Assembly: GCA_037043235.1 (NCBI GenBank)
Contig: JAWRVZ010000038.1
Span: forward strand, 682,001-746,000
Direction: 5' to 3'
DNA length: 64,000 nt
Source of the DNA: Rhodeus uyekii
Lineage: Eukaryota > Chordata > Actinopteri > Cypriniformes > Acheilognathidae
Under the pieces are notes generated by a model that was given only the letters and a program-made list of their open reading frames with translations, was not told the DNA's origin and did not search any database. Positions 12,836 through 37,314 of the stretch are shown one piece after another. Each line of letters opens with the position of its first letter. Within the stretch, counting starts at the first letter, position 1. A program made the position numbers and the translations under genes.

Positions 12836-15690
12836 CCTGGCTCACAGTTCTTTGCTGTGTTATATTTCCTAATCCGACTGTTTTTCAGCTTGGTGGGTCA
12901 GTCACTGTTTATATTTATCTAACTTTTTATAATTCAAGCTTGCTTTTAAGGATTTTGTGTATGTGAAGTTGTAGCCTTGATCTAACCGTGAATACTTTTA
13001 ATATTTGTCAGTTTTATTACACTTAAGACTTTAGCTGGCCCAAGAATAAATCCTGATTCTTGTATCACTTTATGTTGGGCAACACTCACCTCTTTAATCT
13101 TAGAGAAAAAGAAAAAGAACCTGTGAGTTTTTTTATAGTTACTAGGTCTCCCACAGTAAAATGTAAGTGGTACAATAATTAAAATTCACCATAATTGAAA
13201 TTAAGCATTCTTATTTTTATGGAATATTGAAGGATTGATTATAAAGGATTTACATATCTTTTAAAAAACAAATTAATGTGCCCTCATATCTGCAATTTGT
13301 AGTGATTTTTAGCACATTTTTGCCAAAATCAAGAGAGATTTGAAGCTTTAGCTTGAAAGCTTATCAATTTGGTCTTTGCGATGTATAATTCACCAGTGTT
13401 TTGCCATTCCTGCTGATTTTCGCAAACTATTTAGCATCTGTACTTGAAGATGGATGATTGACAGCTGCTTATGCTAATTATACCTTCTGATGCGCTGATG
13501 ACAACATTTACCTGGATCCAACCCCCACTTCAAGAGCCATCATACTCAGTGTGCCTCCTAAACACTCAGAGATGTCTCTTTTTATGAAACCAGACTCATC
13601 TGGAAAGCACACTACATTGCGTGTCTCCTGAGACAATCTGTTTTCCCAGCTGGTATAACAGCACATCAAACTAATTGACTCTCAGCTCACGGCTGCAGGT
13701 TCAGATCCTCCAATGGAACTCAGTGATAGTGACGCCCCCTAGAGGGTCTTCACTAGAGTTGCATTATAGTTCTAAACTGAGGGAACAGCAGCCATGCTGC
13801 AGTGAGTCAGAGACTAAATACAGTGTTTTGTGTGAAGGTACCACTTAGAGAAACGTTTCAGACAGGCTTCCAAAACAGAATAATGTCAATGATCTAGAAC
13901 CAATTCAAGCAATCTTTTGAGATATACCAAGCTCATATTTAATGATTAATGATTATTTTTGCAATCAAACTGGAATCATGCCTAAAAAATTGACATTTAT
14001 GCAGGGTGTGAATCTGTTATTTTAGTATCACTGAGATATATTAGTTTTATTCATATTTTGAATTAATTTTAATTTTAATTTTTCCCTTTTAATTTTTAAG
14101 ATTTATAGCCTAGATTTATTATTAATATTTTTTAATTGTATAGTTTTACTTTTATATTTTCCATTTTTATTTTAAAGTTGTGATATTTTTATTCATTTTT
14201 ATAAGTTTATATAGTTTTTTTTTTTTTTCATTTTTATTTCAGCCTTTGTTTTAGTTATTTTGGCAAATCGGAACTAGCTGGAAAAAAAAATAAGTTTAAG
14301 ATTTTATATTTTATCTTATTTGAGTGAAATCCTATTTAAATTAAATGTATATTTTATTTCAAATTAAAACAATGTTTTGTGGTTTTACTTTTATAACCCT
14401 GTTGTGAATTACATTACATTTTGGGGATCTCACTTACATTTGACAATTTGAGATGTGACATTTGGCAATTTGAGACAATTTGAAATGTGTAAACCTGCAC
14501 ATTTGCATATTGTATTTACTGTATAAATTAATTGAGTTCTTACAACAACTTCATAATCAGATGCCATTTCTAATCTGCCAAACTGTATGCATCTATGCTG
14601 CTTTCAAAAACCGTCCATTGCAAGGCAGAAAGGTCTTACTAGACAGAATGTTACACAAACACTGGACTCAGACATGCCTTGAAGCATTCCTACCTGCCAA
14701 GGTAGCATTTTTTCTGGTTTCTGACACAGTCTAGATCAGTGGAACCAAAACCTAATAATTTATGTGAAGTCTGTGCAAAAAGACAGACTCAATAAGAACA
14801 GCGAACGGCCTTGAAAGGCCTTGAGAATCTGTGTGTCTTTTTGAATAATGTATTTAGCCCCCCAACCAAGTAAAAGCATTCACATGTATTTTATAAACTC
14901 CCACTGCAACATGAGAACCATCATTTTCATGATGAGTCTGTACGGTAAACACAGGCACTTATTACTCCGTAGAGACCAGTTAGAGTAAAGTGTGCATTGC
15001 ATTCTATGAATTTCATATTTTCAAGGCAGGGTTATTATCATTTTACTGTTTGGCAATAAAGTATTGTTTTTTGCTTAAAGTTGAAAAGGGAAAACAAACT
15101 AAAGGCATCAGGCATAAGTTGGCATCTCACTGGAATCTGGTTTGTGTGTGTGTGCACGTGTACGTATGTATATCTGCTTGGGGCTTAACCTTGAGTTAGT
15201 AGCCGGACACCTAAGTGAGATAGGACCTGATATGCTGGGCTTCTTGTCATTGCCACTGGCGCATTGATATCACACTATCACTCCTATATCAGTCTGTCTG
15301 TATCTCCCTCTCTCTTACACAAAACACACACACACATGCATAAACAAAAACGGCAGTTTTGAGTTTTTAACTCAAACTTGCCTTCTCAACCCACTTGACT
15401 CCAAATCTGAACTGTAAAATCCACAAAGTTAAACTCAAGTCAAATTTGTGTCAACATCCTTGACATTTACCTATAATATCATATTCTCTAAATAAATGTA
15501 TCCAACCAGACTTTGATTCCAGACCTAGTGAGCTGCCTACATAGACAGCATGTTAAGAAATCTCCATACGTGAAAAAGAGCTGTAGGTGGTATAATTATG
15601 AAGCTTTTAAAGAAACCTTGTTTTTGCCAAATCCAAGCTACATTGCACACAAGACGACGCAAAAGTGTTGATATAAATAAACTGATGAAC
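12836..15690. other. AT-rich intergenic stretch, no gene seen
   Basis: I see no exon, RNA gene or complete transposon here. The sequence is T-rich around 14040-14400 and carries only short, unrecognised open frames. Confidence 0.5.
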
Positions 15691-15699
15691 TGTATATCT

Positions 15700-16040
15700 T
15701 GATTGCAATATAAGTCACTTTGGATAAAAGCCCGTGCCAAATGCATTAAGGATATAATGTATTTAATACTGGAAATTGATGGATCTAATTTAAATTTTAT
15801 ATTAGAATAATCTAATTGAAAATTAAATGGTTTATATTTATATTTTATGTTTGAAGATTTTGGTTTTATTTTGTTTAATTTTATGTGTGTTTTCATTGGT
15901 GCCTTCAATGCCAAGGTCATGGGTTCGATTCCCAGGGAAAGTAAGAACTGATTAAAATGTCAATATGTACCTTAAATGCAATGTAAGTCGCTTTGGATAA
16001 AAGCGTCTGCCAAATGCATAAATGTAAAATGTAAATGTTT
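15700..16040 (+). repeat. tRNA-derived SINE copy plus an older tail fragment
   Basis: At about 15921 the text GGGTTCGATTCCC is an RNA polymerase III B box, preceded by CAAGGTCAT and followed by AGGGAAAG, the same body as the SINEs at 26.2 and 63.6 kb. The copy ends at about 16040 with GTAAGTCGCTTTGGATAAAA, GCGTCTGCCAAATGCATAAA and a TGTAAA-type tail. The A-box half is truncated. An older, diverged tail (AAGTCACTTTGGATAAAAGC) lies at 15700-15760. Confidence 0.75.
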
Positions 16041-16189
16041 AAGTGTCTTTTGCATGATAATGATTCTAAAAATGGCTAAACTCAAGTTAAAATATATTAA
16101 ACTTTAAACACAGAACACTCTACACAGATTTTATTTATTTTTTTGCAGTCCTCGATGGTACTTTTCCATTGTTTGTCTAAGTAAACATG

Positions 16190-16620
16190 CCCTAGATGGA
16201 TGTATTTGACCATTGTGCAGTTTTTTTTTTTACAGTGCGTTTTAAAAATGTGGTGCTCAAGTTTAAAAAAAGGGCCATTTACACATATGACTTTTTTTCA
16301 TTCCACTGCAGCTTTCCCATTGTTTATTTATGTAAGCAAGTGCTATATGGACGTCTCTGACCATTGTGCTCACGTTTTGTCTTGTGCAGCAGCTCACGCA
16401 TGAGACGCGTTCTAATTGTGGCGCTCAAGTTAAAATAAGTTCTAGCGACCTCAAGTCTCAAAACTGCATTTTCCATTCCACTGTCCTGCGTATTATAATG
16501 CAAAAACACATTATGTGAATTATGTGCATCTGGAGACCTTGCGTTTTCCATTCACTGCTCGTTCTATTGCACTGTTTTTCAAAGCAAAAACGTGTTCTGT
16601 GTGAACAGCCCCTTAGAAGG
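16190..16620. repeat. Dispersed repeat, two partial units
   Basis: A segment of about 110 bp containing TTTTCCATTGTTTGTCTAAG, GACCATTGTGC and a terminal GTGGTGCTCAAGTTTAAAA occurs near 16165-16270 and again in diverged form near 16300-16440. The block ends with ACGTGTTCTGTGTGAACAGC followed by CCCTTAG, the form of a DNA-transposon terminus. A further copy stands at 17180-17320 and a weaker one near 19030-19110. It is probably a non-autonomous element; I cannot name the family. Confidence 0.5.
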
Positions 16621-17179
16621 CAGCTGTCTATGCAGACAGTAAACAGCATGGCAGCTCACTAGGTTTTGGAACAGAGTCCATATCTCACTCCTTTTGAGGT
16701 GAATATTCATTAAGCTGCTTCGCTGGTTGCTTCTGAACTCAAGTCAACAAGCTTGTCTTTCATCTCACACTGTTTTCATGGGTAATCAAGCACAAGGGTC
16801 TGGGTAATTTTACAGCCTTGATCTCCCGGTTCACCTTGCCACGCACACACGCATCACATAGCTAAACAACAGCACATTGTCGCCGACATATTGCTTTCAA
16901 ATTCAGGTGAAATATTGTATTAATAGAATAACTGGACAATGTGTTATAGTAAATGTGAGAGAGTGTATACTAGTTTTTTTAGGAAAGCTCTGCGGAGTAC
17001 AAACAACATGTTTGAAGCCTTAATACTCCTCTGCACAACCTTAACTCCTCCTCTTAGCCTTAATGCATCTCGGTCTTTTAGCAGAGGGAGCTGGATGAAA
17101 TATTCTGAATATCAGTCTACAATCTGACTTGTGACTCAGCCTGGAATCATAATGTTCGTTCAGTAAGACATGAGGAGAA

Positions 17180-17320
17180 CTTTTCCATTGTTTGTCTAAG
17201 TAAACATGCCCTAGACGGATGTATTTGACCATTGTGCTCAGGCCTCACGTTTTTTCTTCTTCAGTGTATCGCACATTACAGTGCGTTTTAAAATGTGGTG
17301 CTCAAGTTAAAATTTACACA
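17180..17320. repeat. Dispersed repeat, third unit
   Basis: It repeats the text at 16165-16270 almost exactly (CTTTTCCATTGTTTGTCTAA, then GTAAACATGCCCTAGACGG) and ends in the same GTGGTGCTCAAGTTAAAA. It lies about 1 kb from the first copy in the same orientation. Confidence 0.6.
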
Positions 17321-17689
17321 GATGTACATCGATCATTTAACTGTAAAGCTGCTTTGAAACAATCAGCACTGTATAAAGCACTGTATAAATAAATAAAGAT
17401 GACTTGACTTTATAGGATCATGTAAAGTGAAGTAATGCTAGACAATGTGTTTCACATTCTAAGCTTTCTCATCAAACTCGATTTTTACAATTTCAAGGTT
17501 GAATGGTTGATTACTGACTTACTGTTGGTACATGGTAATTCATTCCTTTTTTGTTTCTTTTTTGTTTGTTCTCAGGTTTTGCAGAACAAGGATTCAATAT
17601 TGCACTGTGGAAGGCTTTTTATATTAAACAATAAAACAAAAACTCAAACAGAAACTACCCTGAGGCGGAATAACATATCTGGACCGACT

Positions 17690-18299
17690 TGACAGAAGAC
17701 CAACAAGACAGAACTAGATATGGCTGCAACACAGCAGTAAACCACATACGACAACAACGCAACACAGTACAGCAAATACGAAGGGATTAAATAGACACAG
17801 GAGGAAGTATAACTGAGCGGGAACCAGCTGGGGTAAATCAAACTAACAAGGGAACAAGACGGGTGGGGTTACACAGTGACAAGACATAAATGAAGTCCAC
17901 ATGAAAAGTCCACATGAAACAGGACAAGACAGCATCCACCTTGTAAAACACAAACTGCGCGCCACATCCAACACAACATGAAAGCATGCGGCCGATGTAC
18001 ATACAAACCGCGTGTTAAAACATTACATGCAGACACAAAAGAGCACGGCTCGAGCAAAGCCCAAAACCATGCCCACTCACATGACTTTTGTCCTCATCAC
18101 AAGGACGGACACACAGGTCATGAATGTCCGAAACCCCACACAAAACCAAAACCGAACAAGACCAAAAGTCTCGGGATCGGATATCATAACTCGTACCTAA
18201 GACGCTACACAGACAAGAGAGCGCGCAACTCAACACTCGAAGCCACTACATTACGGTACACCAAGAAATGACTAGACCGAATGTGGCAGAACCCTGACA
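17690..18299 (-). repeat. Probable LTR-type repeat relic, left end uncertain
   Basis: Composition shifts from AT-rich to a purine/C-rich, CpG-containing sequence, as in the antisense strand of the solo LTR at 37951-38401. In reverse complement it starts TGTCAGGGTTCTGCC. No matching CA end or target duplication was found on the left, so extent and class are uncertain. Confidence 0.35.
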
Positions 18300-18523
18300 C
18301 ATGTTAGTGTATTTTGGTTGTCAGAAATGGATTATACAATGTTGAGGACAAAAAAATATACCTTCAAATATTTTTTTTATTATTTTTTTTAATCTTAGAT
18401 GCAATCACTATAGTGAAATTTTGCGGGGAAAAAAGTCTATCGTCAAAGGTGTTGCAATGTATGAAGCACAGCTCAGGCAGAAGTCCTTTTCAGAACAGAT
18501 CGCTTTCTGTTGGTCAATGTGGC

Positions 18524-18925
18524 TGTCACGGTTCTCTCAGGTTCAGTTCCGTTTCTAGTCACAGAACCGTGGCACTGCTCTTCCTCCCGTGTTTGTGTCT
18601 CGTGATTGTAAACCCCACCCATCTTGTTACCTCGTTTCCCTTGAGTGTTGTCAGTTGTTCTCAGCTCGTTACCTCTCCTCATGTGTTCCCTATTTAATCC
18701 CGGTGTGTTTGCTGTCCTGTGTGGTGTTGTTGTCATTTGTTGGATGTCTGATATGTTCCTAGTCCCCGATTCCATGCGGTTAGTTTAAGTTCTGTTTCTT
18801 AGTTTAGTTATGTTTTCCCCCTTGGGGCAGTTTTGTTTTGTGTGTTTGTTTATTTCTTTATTGTAATAAATCCCTGCTTTTCCCCCTGCACTTGAGTCCT
18901 CCCTTGTCGTTCCGAATTCACATTA
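18524..18925 (+). repeat. LTR-like repeat, right end uncertain
   Basis: It begins TGTCACGGTTCTCTC and is rich in C and T. TATA-like CCCTATTTAATCCC lies near 18690 and GTAATAAATCCC, a polyadenylation-type signal, near 18863. Order and spacing match the better-delimited solo LTRs at 22700 and 37951. No target duplication could be paired, so the right end is approximate. Confidence 0.45.
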
Positions 18926-20329
18926 CCAACTGAACCCAATGCAAAATGTGTGTGAAATTCCTTAAGATGTAGATTCCAATTTGAAATTACTAGATTTTTT
19001 GTGACAATTTTCTAAATATGACCACACTATATGAATATTGTGCTCGTGTTTTAGCATCTTTCGCAGTGTTGCTCACAATACCATTCTAAAAATTGCAGCA
19101 CTTGAGTTAAAAATGCGTTTGTGAAACCCCTTTGTGAAGATTCAATCCCCACTGTTCCCTTCATCTCTATTGCATCTCAGTTACAAAGTGACCTCACTGG
19201 CTGCACATAAAAAAATCTGGCTTCATTATGAGCAGAAATCAGAGAACAATGTAGACGGCAGACAGACATTCCCCAAGGCGCAGACGAAGACACATAACAT
19301 AGTTATTAGAGCTGTCCATGCATCGCATGTACACTCCTTCCTGCGAGTTTGCAATCAGAGCCTCGAGCAGGGCCATTTCAGGACTCTGATATCAAGATGA
19401 AACGGATCTCCCAGAATATGTTTGTGATGCCGCCACTTCTTTCTTATGCTATGATACGAAATATACTCCCAGTGCAAAAAACACACAAAAATCAATAACA
19501 GCGGCCACGGGGAGATAGAAAATTTTTCCGAGATGAGGCCAGAGAGGTATGATTAGAGCAGAGAGGATGGCAGAGATTAGAATGAAATAGAGAGACTGGC
19601 ACTATAGTGCACAGATGAAAATATATAGCGACCTGTGTATAGTTCAAAATGTCCCTTTGGACAGTATGATGCGAAAGCTATTAAAAGCCTGCCGTGGAAG
19701 AAGGTTCTGTGCTCCGAATACTAAATGTGATCTAAAGCCCCTGCAGATACAATCACATACCCAGCAATCAATGCATTTCTCCTGCCACCTTGATTTGCTT
19801 GAGTGGTTGGCAGCATGTCTGCCCACAATACCATGTGTTCTCTCGTTGTACAATGCTTGCAAGGCAGAACTGTAGTAACATTCCTCAAATACTCTGCTCA
19901 GTGTTTGTTCTTAACCTCTTAACCCCAAGCATCAATTTCGTATTGAGTCCAATTAAAATCTGTTTTGAAGATAAAGATTTAGGTTTTACTTTACCATCCT
20001 TTATGCACAGAAACAAGCTCAAAGAAAGCTATTTGTCTCTTTTGATTATGATAAGACCCAGGTAAACACAACTCAATAAAACGCTGCACAAAGGAAATCG
20101 CTGTGCTTGATTTTAATCATAAAAACAAGCTTAAAAGTAAAGTGTTTCTTAATCACAGATTTCATGCTATAGAGAATCAATCTCCCTCATTTTGCTGACT
20201 ATTTGAACATTAATTAAAATGTTTAATTTATTCATAAATGGCTCATTCTGAACATAAAATCTGCAATAATCAGAAATTAAATGGAAAATATTCTCCGATT
20301 GATGATTTATATATATATACTATTAAATA
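18926..20329. other. Intergenic stretch, no gene seen
   Basis: I see no coding exon, RNA gene or bounded transposon here. Open frames at 19134-20065 on both strands show no domain and no coherent splice signals. Confidence 0.45.
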
Positions 20330-20735
20330 TATGTATCAGTAAAATTACATTCTGTGAGATTTTTTTCACCAAGGCTGCATTTATTTAGTTCAAAATACAG
20401 AAAAGGCTAATATTGTGAAATATTATTGTAATTTAAAAGAACTGCATTCTATGTTAATCAATTTTAAAATGCTAATTATTTCTGTGATTTAAAGCTGAAT
20501 TTTCAGCATTATTATCAGTCACATGATCCTTCTGAAATCATTCCAATATGCTGATTTGAGACATTTATTATTATTATCAATGTCAAAAACAGATGTGCTG
20601 CTTGATATTTTTGTTGAAACCATGATACTTTTTTCAGGATTTTTCAATGAATAGAATGTTCAAAAGGACAGGATTGATTTGAAAAAGAAAGTGTTTACTG
20701 TGAATTTTGATCAATTTAGTGCACATCCCTGCTAA
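20330..20735 (-). repeat. Teleost TTTGGGGTC-family repeat, diverged copy
   Basis: Landmarks of the family are present in the inverse orientation: CACCAAGGCTGCATTTATTT, AATTTTCAGCATTATTATCA, ACATGATCCTTCTGAAATCA and AATATGCTGATTTG. The same words occur in the opposite orientation in the copies at 26.5, 27.4 and 29.4 kb. It has no coding potential. Confidence 0.7.
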
Positions 20736-22191
20736 ATAAAAGTAATAATTTATTTTTTTAAATGTATGGCAGGAGTTTTGAATTAAATTAACATGCTAAC
20801 AGAACTTAAATGGTTGTAATTTATGAATGCAAATGTTTGGTCTCTGTTTAAAGATGCTCAGCAGATTATTGCTGAAGGGAAAACAGCTTGAAAGTGTAAA
20901 AAGGTTTACATTTAAGTTTACTTTAAAGCAAATGTACTGAACTAAGCATTTATATTTTACAAAAAACAATAAAATAATTGTTCTAGAAAATTGCTTGAAA
21001 ATCAAATCCATGTCTAATCAAGTTTTATTCCAAATTTGAAGTTAATTGAGCCCGTTAAAACATCAAAAGTATCATTTTCATGGAAATGCAATCTCCAATT
21101 TCAAAACGATTTTCATAAGATGGATTTTGAGGGTTTCACATGATAACTAACTTATGATGATTACTAAAATTATGGCATTTCAGTCATATAGGGGAATTTA
21201 CAGTTAAAGTCCCAAGAACCAGATATGATGAAAAAAGACCAGGAGTCAGAATTTTTGTGAAGAATAGTTTGCAGTTTCATCAGCAGAAGTCAGCTTTAAT
21301 ACTCATCAAGGAGTTTATCATTCGCTCTGTGTACAGTCACACTGTTACAGCAATTACACCTTACACTAAGGTCGCAAAGCTACGTCATTACTTCAGATTT
21401 AATGATTCTGATTGGCTAGGAAATAGATAAACTTAAATAAAAAACCTCCACACATGGACTGATAGGCAGAAGAATGCCTGCACTGATTATACGGCTGACA
21501 CCAAGACTTCTGATTTAGGCACGAAGTGACCCTGGAGGGTCACATGGCTGAGTTTCTAGGCGCCAGCTTGTCGATAAAAACAAATCACTCATCTCCACAG
21601 GGTGCCAGTTGATCACCTCATCAATACTGATCAATAACAGAGAATACTAGCACACACACTCACAGATAAACAGCATACATCGCCTCTTCAAGGTTGAAGC
21701 TGGATGAGCTCTTGCTCTAAACAAGAAATTTCCCCCAAATGTTCTTTCTCTCAGTGAGCGGTTCATCGTTATTCTCCAGGGTTTGAATATAGAAAAGTAA
21801 ATGCTTTAACTAAGACGTGGTCACGTAGACAACAGGCTGAAGTGACCCCAGTGACCTTAGATGTCTTGGTCAGCAAGGAGAGTAAATACATTTATGTTTT
21901 AACATGGAGAGAGCACATTCCAGTAAACAGATATAAACTACATTAATCTTACATGCTTGAAGAAGTCTTTCAAATCATTTCATATGTTGAAGGATACAAA
22001 TTGATTAATACCTTGATTATACATCACTCATTACAAATCACTCAAACGATATACATTGCAATTGCAGTGGATTTCAGAATCGGACCGTTCTGCTATTATT
22101 AAAAAATATTACATTTAAATCACTGTGTTTCTTGCATATTCTTTGTAAATGATTTGTGAAACTTACTAGCAATCTCTGAGTGAAACACCAA
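20736..22191. other. Intergenic or downstream flank of slc25a22, no gene seen
   Basis: This sequence follows the slc25a22 3' end. Nothing recognisable is coded. Around 21190-21690 there is somewhat more GC and a tract resembling decayed LTR material, but no ends could be found. Confidence 0.4.
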
Positions 22192-22197
22192 TTTATT
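22192..22197 (-). terminator. slc25a22: slc25a22 polyadenylation signal candidate
   Basis: TTTATT on the plus strand is AATAAA on the gene strand. It lies about 90 nt beyond the slc25a22 stop and is the first canonical hexamer seen. A more distal signal cannot be excluded. Confidence 0.5.
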
Positions 22198-22285
22198 TCA
22201 GTGTATAACATCTAATCAATCACAATTATCATTGTTGAATACAAGTAGCTGTTCTAAGATTGGCGGCTCCATCCACAGTAAAGAT

Positions 22286-33475
<11,190 letters not shown>

Positions 33476-34556
33476 TAAAAACGAAGACAAAGCAATCAAT
33501 AATGTCACAGAGTAGATTTTATGAAATTACATTTGTACATATTTGGAGTGTCAAAAACTTAATGCAAACTGAATTTGGTGTGACTGATATTGAAGTTTCT
33601 ATTCCTGTTCCAGGTTGTGCGGTATGTATTCAGCAGGGATGCCCAACACGAACAGAGAGATGAGCCGAACCTCAAGACTCTCCAAATAATGCCTAGAAAA
33701 GTCATAATAAACCTCACCATTAGTATCAAAACCAAACCAATCTTACTGCATGCACAGATATCATCTCATGTGTTTACTTGTGTTTATTTTATACTAATAA
33801 TCAGTATAGCATGATTTTATACATTTACAGTAGTGGCTGAAAGTGATGTCCAATGACATCTTTAGCCTTTATTCAAGTATTATTAAACATTTGTTGAAGC
33901 CTTTGTAAGAATAATGAACCATGCCAAAGCATACAGACTTACAAATAAATGATAAAAACTTGCAAAAACAAGAGAGAGCCAACAAAATATTAATAACTGA
34001 TTATAGTCAATATATACTTTTTTCCCTGTGAGAATCTATAACTATAGTTAGCCTTTTCTCACCCATCACCAACATTAGCATTTTGTTCTTCCCTCGTGTT
34101 TAAAAAATATCTAAAATATCTCCCTCATATTTTGATGGTTTTACTCGAAGTTGTAAAAACACACACGCACGCACATACATTATTTATTCATTACATTTTT
34201 TCCCTGCTGCATGAAACAGTAAAATGCTCAAGGATATAGAGTGAGTTTCTGTGGCCATGGCAACTGTGGACTACATTACAAACATCACAATGTTTTCTGA
34301 ACTTCAAAACCATGTGCAACAAAGTCAGGGAATTGACCATTTAGAGCGGCAGGATGCAGGATCAAAGACATCTCGTGACAGCAGCACAGATGCCATCAAA
34401 GCTGCTCACGTTCACTCTGGCCAGTACTAGTATCCATTAGTGAAAACACTCACAGTAAGAATCAAAATAATATAATACCAAAGACAATGGCAAGATCTGC
34501 TCGACTCTCTATTATGTATTCAGGTGGTGTGGTGTTTGTGAAAGCTTGATGAAAGC

Positions 34557-34734
<178 letters not shown>

Positions 34735-35055
34735 TCAGTCATAGTAAACCCTACATTATGAGGATAAAATGTCTCAACCAAAAAAATCATACAAAATAAT
34801 GTTTTTTGAAAATGTAATAAAGCAGAACATTTTCTGTGATGGGAAGGTTTGGAATTAGACGATGGAATACACAGTTTGTACAGAATAAAATCGTTATGTT
34901 TATGCAAAGCCTCCATTAAACATGAAAACACATTACATGTGCTGTGTGTGTATGATGAGAAAATGACATGTGACACTCTTGCTTTTGTTACTACTGCTTT
35001 TTATGAATAATACAACATCTCCCTCTGTTCGTTTTCTTGTTTGTTTGCGTCTGTC

Positions 35056-35059
<4 letters not shown>

Positions 35060-35117
<58 letters not shown>

Positions 35118-35139
35118 TGTGTGCGCGTGTGTGCGTGTC

Positions 35140-35183
<44 letters not shown>
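35060..35183. repeat. Compound (GT)n-(GA)n microsatellite
   Basis: A GT tract of about 100 bp with GTGCGC interruptions runs directly into about 24 bp of pure GA. Confidence 0.95.
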
Positions 35184-35184
<1 letters not shown>

Positions 35185-37314
35185 AAACATTATATAACTT
35201 GCTGAGATAGGAATCTAAAATCCACATGAATTATTGGCATATACTTTCCAGAAACAACATGAAAATTACCCCTAATAGAAGTCAAAGACAAATTTGTTTT
35301 TTTGATCTGAATTATGAAAAAAGGTGTGGCCAAACCTTCAGAAAAATGAGCTTTTCCACCTTAGTGTCACGCTTTATATAGAGAGAATAGAACTGGCTAT
35401 CTTGTGCTTGCTGCAGACAAATGCAATTTTGGCAATCATTTCAAATCACACTGTACGACATGGATCTATAAACTTGGGTACGACCTGTGTGTAGACTGTA
35501 TGATGATAACATTCTGAATCGTAGGTTATGACGCAAGTTAGTAAAGAAGAATAAAGCATCATCAGTGTGCGCTAGTGGTAAACAAAAAGAGCAAGACGAA
35601 TTGAACTTTGGTCATTTTTGTTTTTTATGTGCGCTGGAAAAAAGTGAAGGAAGCAAAAGGGGAGATTATGGATGCTGTCATGGCTAAGGGAGCGAGGAGA
35701 GCTTGGCATGCCAACTTTGCAAATGGTGCTTGAAGTTAGTAGTGCCATCTCATGTTTATCAAAACGCCATTTAGTTGAGTTAAAGGGAAAAAAACTAAAA
35801 CTAGTTGTTTTCAGGGGTTTTATGTTATCAATTATGTTTTCAATTATGTTAACATAGTTTTATGTTAACTTTAGTTAATAGTTTATCTAACTCACTTAAT
35901 AGTTCTCTCTCTAAAGAACATGGGATTTGTCTTTTTATTGCTTAAAAAATGGGAAAGTGTCCATTAAGATATGCAAAACTAGAATGAGTTCACTAAAAAT
36001 GTCTCCAGTTTACAAGCAAATTGACAGCAACACTGGTGGCTGATAAAATGTTTTATCTGACGCTTTAACAGCATTTTATTTCTTTTCATTTATAAGATTT
36101 GATTGACAACAGGATTTGTGGGATTTAAAATGACTCTTTGAAACATACAAATGAAAAACTTCCTAAAAAGCTGCTTTTTAAGCAACACTTGCATATCAAA
36201 ACTGTTTTTTAAACCAAATCAAAGAAAAGAAAAATCATAAAAAAGATCATTTCAATTTCACAACGGACGGACAGCAAGGAAATGAAATGGAGATCACATG
36301 GACCAGAATGTATTACTCAGACCTGTAGACTGAGGTCTGCAATCAAAAGTTAATAATGTCAGTATATAATTACGTAATTTCCAATCAAATTCCTTTAAAG
36401 CCAACTGATCTGAGCTGCTATTTATAATCATAAATACGTACATTTACAGATATACAAACATCTCATTTGTATCCATTCTTATTAATCCTATAGAGAATTA
36501 AAGGTGAAACATCCGAGACAAGATACTTACAGGAAATCCAACTGAGAACTCCATTAAATCTCCTGAGCTATGAACGAGTAAGTCTTTTGCAAAATATTTT
36601 TTTCTTCTGGGTGAAGGCTTTGAGGTTTTTATTCTGTGCACTACAGCTAAAACAAGCCTATTGAATGATGTGACAAATAAAACTCTGGCAAAGCCAGCAA
36701 ACTCACATTTATCCTGAATCCACAGGCAGTTTCCACAATGCATCCCATTGAGAGATTATGTTCAGAAACCCAAAACCAGTCATTGATATGACTTACAGGA
36801 ACAGAGGCTGCTAGTGTACAAGGAAGGAAAGAGAGAAAGTAAATATAAGGGTGTTCAAAGAAGACAGAAAGAGAAAGGACCTGGGAGGGAAGATGAGTAG
36901 ATGAGAGCAGAGACCTGAAACGGTCCCACTGACATTAGCCTTCAATGTTCTCTCTGCTTTTTCCCTCTAAGTTTCCCTCAAAGCAAGCAGATTAAAGCAT
37001 TTCGATTTCTTTTTTGGATCTGAAGTCTGATTCAATACATCTGGACCGTAAAAAGGTATTTGACAGCATATGTTGCAGGAGTTTTTAACAGAACTAATAT
37101 CACTTTTCTCCATTTTCTCGTTTTGTTTTTTTCTTCTTACATCTCATTAATTGTGCACTTAAAAATCGGACAAATTCAGATAAACATCATTATATCGAGT
37201 ATCAAAGTGTGATATTGCTTTAGTACAACAGTTTTAAAAATAAGATGTTTGTACTGACTTAATTTATACACACAACATCCTGTTTTTGCTTTGTCAATGA
37301 AAGTAGTGCCAAAC

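Noticed and set aside
21190..21700. Possible LTR or retroelement remnant
   Set aside because: Composition is suggestive but no TG...CA ends, target duplication or coding text could be found.
36498..36743. Possible non-coding first exon of slc25a22 ending at 36531
   Set aside because: Only a donor-like GTAAGTAT supports it; no promoter signature and no conserved sequence were visible, so it is not annotated as a feature.
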